In this document: one piece after another, positions 34,161 through 35,664 of the stretch
How the letters are laid out: the number at the start of each line of letters is the position of its first letter
Position numbering within the stretch: position 1 is the stretch's first letter
From: Deltaproteobacteria bacterium
GTDB taxonomy: Bacteria; Myxococcota; SpSt-1050
Reading direction: 5' to 3'
Length of the DNA stretch: 35,664 bases
Assembly: GCA_026416535.1 (NCBI GenBank)
Contig: JAOAFA010000001.1
Span: forward strand, 1 to 35,664
The notes under the pieces: model-generated
The model's input: the letters and a program-made list of their open reading frames with translations, nothing else
Told to the model about the DNA's origin: nothing
The model's database searches: none
Translations under genes and position numbers: made by a program

Positions 34161-35664
34161 CTTCTATAACTCTTAAGACAAGATTGGCTGCCTCTTCAGC
34201 CAATGTTGCGTTGTCATCACTCCTGCCGATAGACACAGAATATTTCCTGCCCTTTTTAAAATATTTGTCCGAATTTTTAAGGTTTTGTATTCTAATTTCA
34301 ATACTCTTCCCATCTTTAGCGAGGTACAAGATGACCACATTCCTCTCTACGGACTTATCAACTATCTTGTAGCCGTATCTGTTAAATACTGCATGCCTTG
34401 TCTCAATTTTTTCATAAAGATCCGAATACTGAGACACAAACACATCGCTCTTCTTGCCAAATTTTCGGTTATAAATCACAGACTTGTAATATGCCTCACT
34501 AAATTCTCTCCAAAATTTATAATCAAGAGGCTTTTTATAATACCAGACATTCGCCTCGGCGCAAAAAGTATGAATATGTCTTCTTCCCTTATAAAGTTCC
34601 ATAAACCCATCTTTCATCACAAGTTTATCTGAAGCAAGGATATATTTAAGCCGTTTATCATTACCAGAGTATAATATTGGTTTATATGAAAACTCATCAT
34701 CCACATCCGACAGCGGTTCAACAATTACATATCCAAGGTTATCTTTAAAATCACTTAGGTTTGGATCAAAGGGAAGAAGAAAAACAATAGGTAAGTCTGT
34801 GTATTTTAAGGCGTCGTAACCAGTTAATCTTTTTGTAATATTATTTCTAATAATTACGAACTCCTCTGCTTTTTTACAACTCAAACTACACGGAATAAAG
34901 AAAAAATGATCACTAAAGGGGGTTAAGTTTTTGGATATAATGGAACTTCTATATCTCAACAGTAGTAAGAGAAAAAGATAGTTATCAAAAAGATAATACA
35001 TCTCCCTATGATAATAATTAGAACAACAATGAGGATACCCAAGCAATTTCGCAATCTTATGATAGTATTTATTATTACTTTGGCACTCCTCAAAAATTCT
35101 AGGATCAACCGAGTTTATATTAAAATTATTGCTATAAAAAATGTTCTTATTTTGCACATTGTTAAATTTGCCAGAGGTGATCAGATAGTATTTGTGGTAT
35201 CTTTTGACATAGTTTAAATGCCGTTCAAAGGCAATGTCATCATTAAATTCGGCCTTCCCTATTCTTCGAAGTCTGTAACGCTTCATGAATTCAGCCTCTA
35301 TTTTATAAAACATATCTGGTTTTATCTGTGAAATATAGCTGAAATCACTCTCTTGCCTTAAAGATCTCATTTTAGAAAATCCCTCTAAATACCTAATAAC
35401 CTTATCCAGATTAATTGAGTCATCTTTAATTAAATATCTATTAACTTTTTCCACTGATCGACTTTTGTATCGCCATGGAACCTCCTCTTTATAAAAATTA
35501 TATCTGGCTGTATAATAATTTTCTCTTTTATATTTATCTACTATTAACCCCTCATTTCTGACCAAATAATACAGGGGGAGTTCTTCGTAAAGCCTTAGTC
35601 TTGATGTAAACAGCTTGCCACAGACATTTTCAATTCCAAGATACTTTATCAAATGATAATTCAA
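34150..35664 (-). CDS. DUF483-like Cys-motif protein, 5'-truncated at window edge
   Basis: Open through the right edge, so the N-terminus is missing; the apparent first codon is a TTG at the very last base and is unlikely to be the real start. The visible 504 residues contain LLGYPHCCSNYYH (208-220; Cys213, Cys214) and FFIPCSLSCKKAEEF (255-269). This GYPxCC...PCSxxC pattern resembles the DUF483 family from memory; its function is undescribed and the cysteines suggest metal or Fe-S binding. The last 80 or so residues (EIRIQNLKNSDKYF, KYSVSIGRSD) form a module resembling parts of two neighbouring radical SAM proteins. Codons are strongly AT-rich. The stop overlaps the radical SAM gene by 11 bp, so the proteins are made together. 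Confidence 0.75.
   Translation of the reverse strand: MNYHLIKYLGIENVCGKLFTSRLRLYEELPLYYLVRNEGLIVDKYKRENYYTARYNFYKEEVPWRYKSRSVEKVNRYLIKDDSINLDKVIRYLEGFSKMRSLRQESDFSYISQIKPDMFYKIEAEFMKRYRLRRIGKAEFNDDIAFERHLNYVKRYHKYYLITSGKFNNVQNKNIFYSNNFNINSVDPRIFEECQSNNKYYHKIAKLLGYPHCCSNYYHREMYYLFDNYLFLLLLLRYRSSIISKNLTPFSDHFFFIPCSLSCKKAEEFVIIRNNITKRLTGYDALKYTDLPIVFLLPFDPNLSDFKDNLGYVIVEPLSDVDDEFSYKPILYSGNDKRLKYILASDKLVMKDGFMELYKGRRHIHTFCAEANVWYYKKPLDYKFWREFSEAYYKSVIYNRKFGKKSDVFVSQYSDLYEKIETRHAVFNRYGYKIVDKSVERNVVILYLAKDGKSIEIRIQNLKNSDKYFKKGRKYSVSIGRSDDNATLAEEAANLVLRVIEDER

Noticed and set aside
20480-35664. Interpretation of the cluster as tRNA-modifying MiaB-type or heme d1-type enzymes
   Set aside because: No TRAM domain, no MiaB N-terminal cysteine domain and no associated nir or tRNA genes were seen; the B12-domain architecture fits other classes better.

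Overview
This is an AT-rich bacterial fragment that is cut at both ends. No rRNA, tRNA or CRISPR array was recognised. The left end begins with a near-exact Tn5/Nextera adapter remnant (1-19), so the window starts at an assembly contig edge. Secreted proteins with VWA plus MopE-type repeats, Asp-rich lipoprotein linkers, and Ig-like plus NHL repeats suggest a Gram-negative lineage of the old Deltaproteobacteria/Myxococcota type or a candidate phylum near it. A TolC-family protein supports an outer membrane. Arginine is written mostly as AGA/AGG and ATA is common, which would fit a thermophile or anaerobe, but this is weak evidence. The taxon cannot be fixed from this sequence.

Regions. (1) 1-4339, minus strand: a two-gene surface operon with a strong sigma70-like promoter, encoding an Ig/NHL lipoprotein and then a VWA/MopE protein truncated by the contig edge. 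(2) 4925-8036, plus strand: a TolC-like outer membrane factor, a small lipoprotein and HemW. (3) 8041-14728, minus strand: a tightly overlapping housekeeping operon in the order rel/spoT, ridA, a TPR protein, a CX4CX2C radical SAM protein, a GT4 glycosyltransferase, tatD and tcdA. (4) A gene-poor stretch of about 0.9 kb, then a secreted Cys-rich CAP-domain protein. (5) 16850-20106, minus strand: pncC (CinA C-terminal type), aspS and an M29-like aminopeptidase.

(6) 20480-35664 is the remarkable part. Two convergent operons carry eight genes with nine radical SAM domains. Six of these genes are of the B12-binding class. The plus-strand operon runs: a cytoplasmic seven-bladed YVTN-type beta-propeller, a radical SAM-methyltransferase fusion, a B12-radical SAM/second radical SAM fusion, and two B12-radical SAM proteins. 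The minus-strand operon enters from the right edge and runs: a DUF483-like Cys-motif protein (cut by the edge), a radical SAM protein with a C-terminal cysteine motif, and three B12-radical SAM proteins. Nearly all junctions overlap or abut, so the products are probably made together. A module of about 60-70 residues appears to recur in three adjacent minus-strand proteins. No transporter or convincing peptide precursor is visible, so the product or protein target is unknown. Local hand counts suggest lower GC here than in the housekeeping half, consistent with an accessory island.

No convincing intrinsic terminator was seen. Several promoters match the sigma70 consensus with 17-18 bp spacers, and three of them lie so close to start codons lacking a Shine-Dalgarno sequence that the mRNAs may be leaderless.
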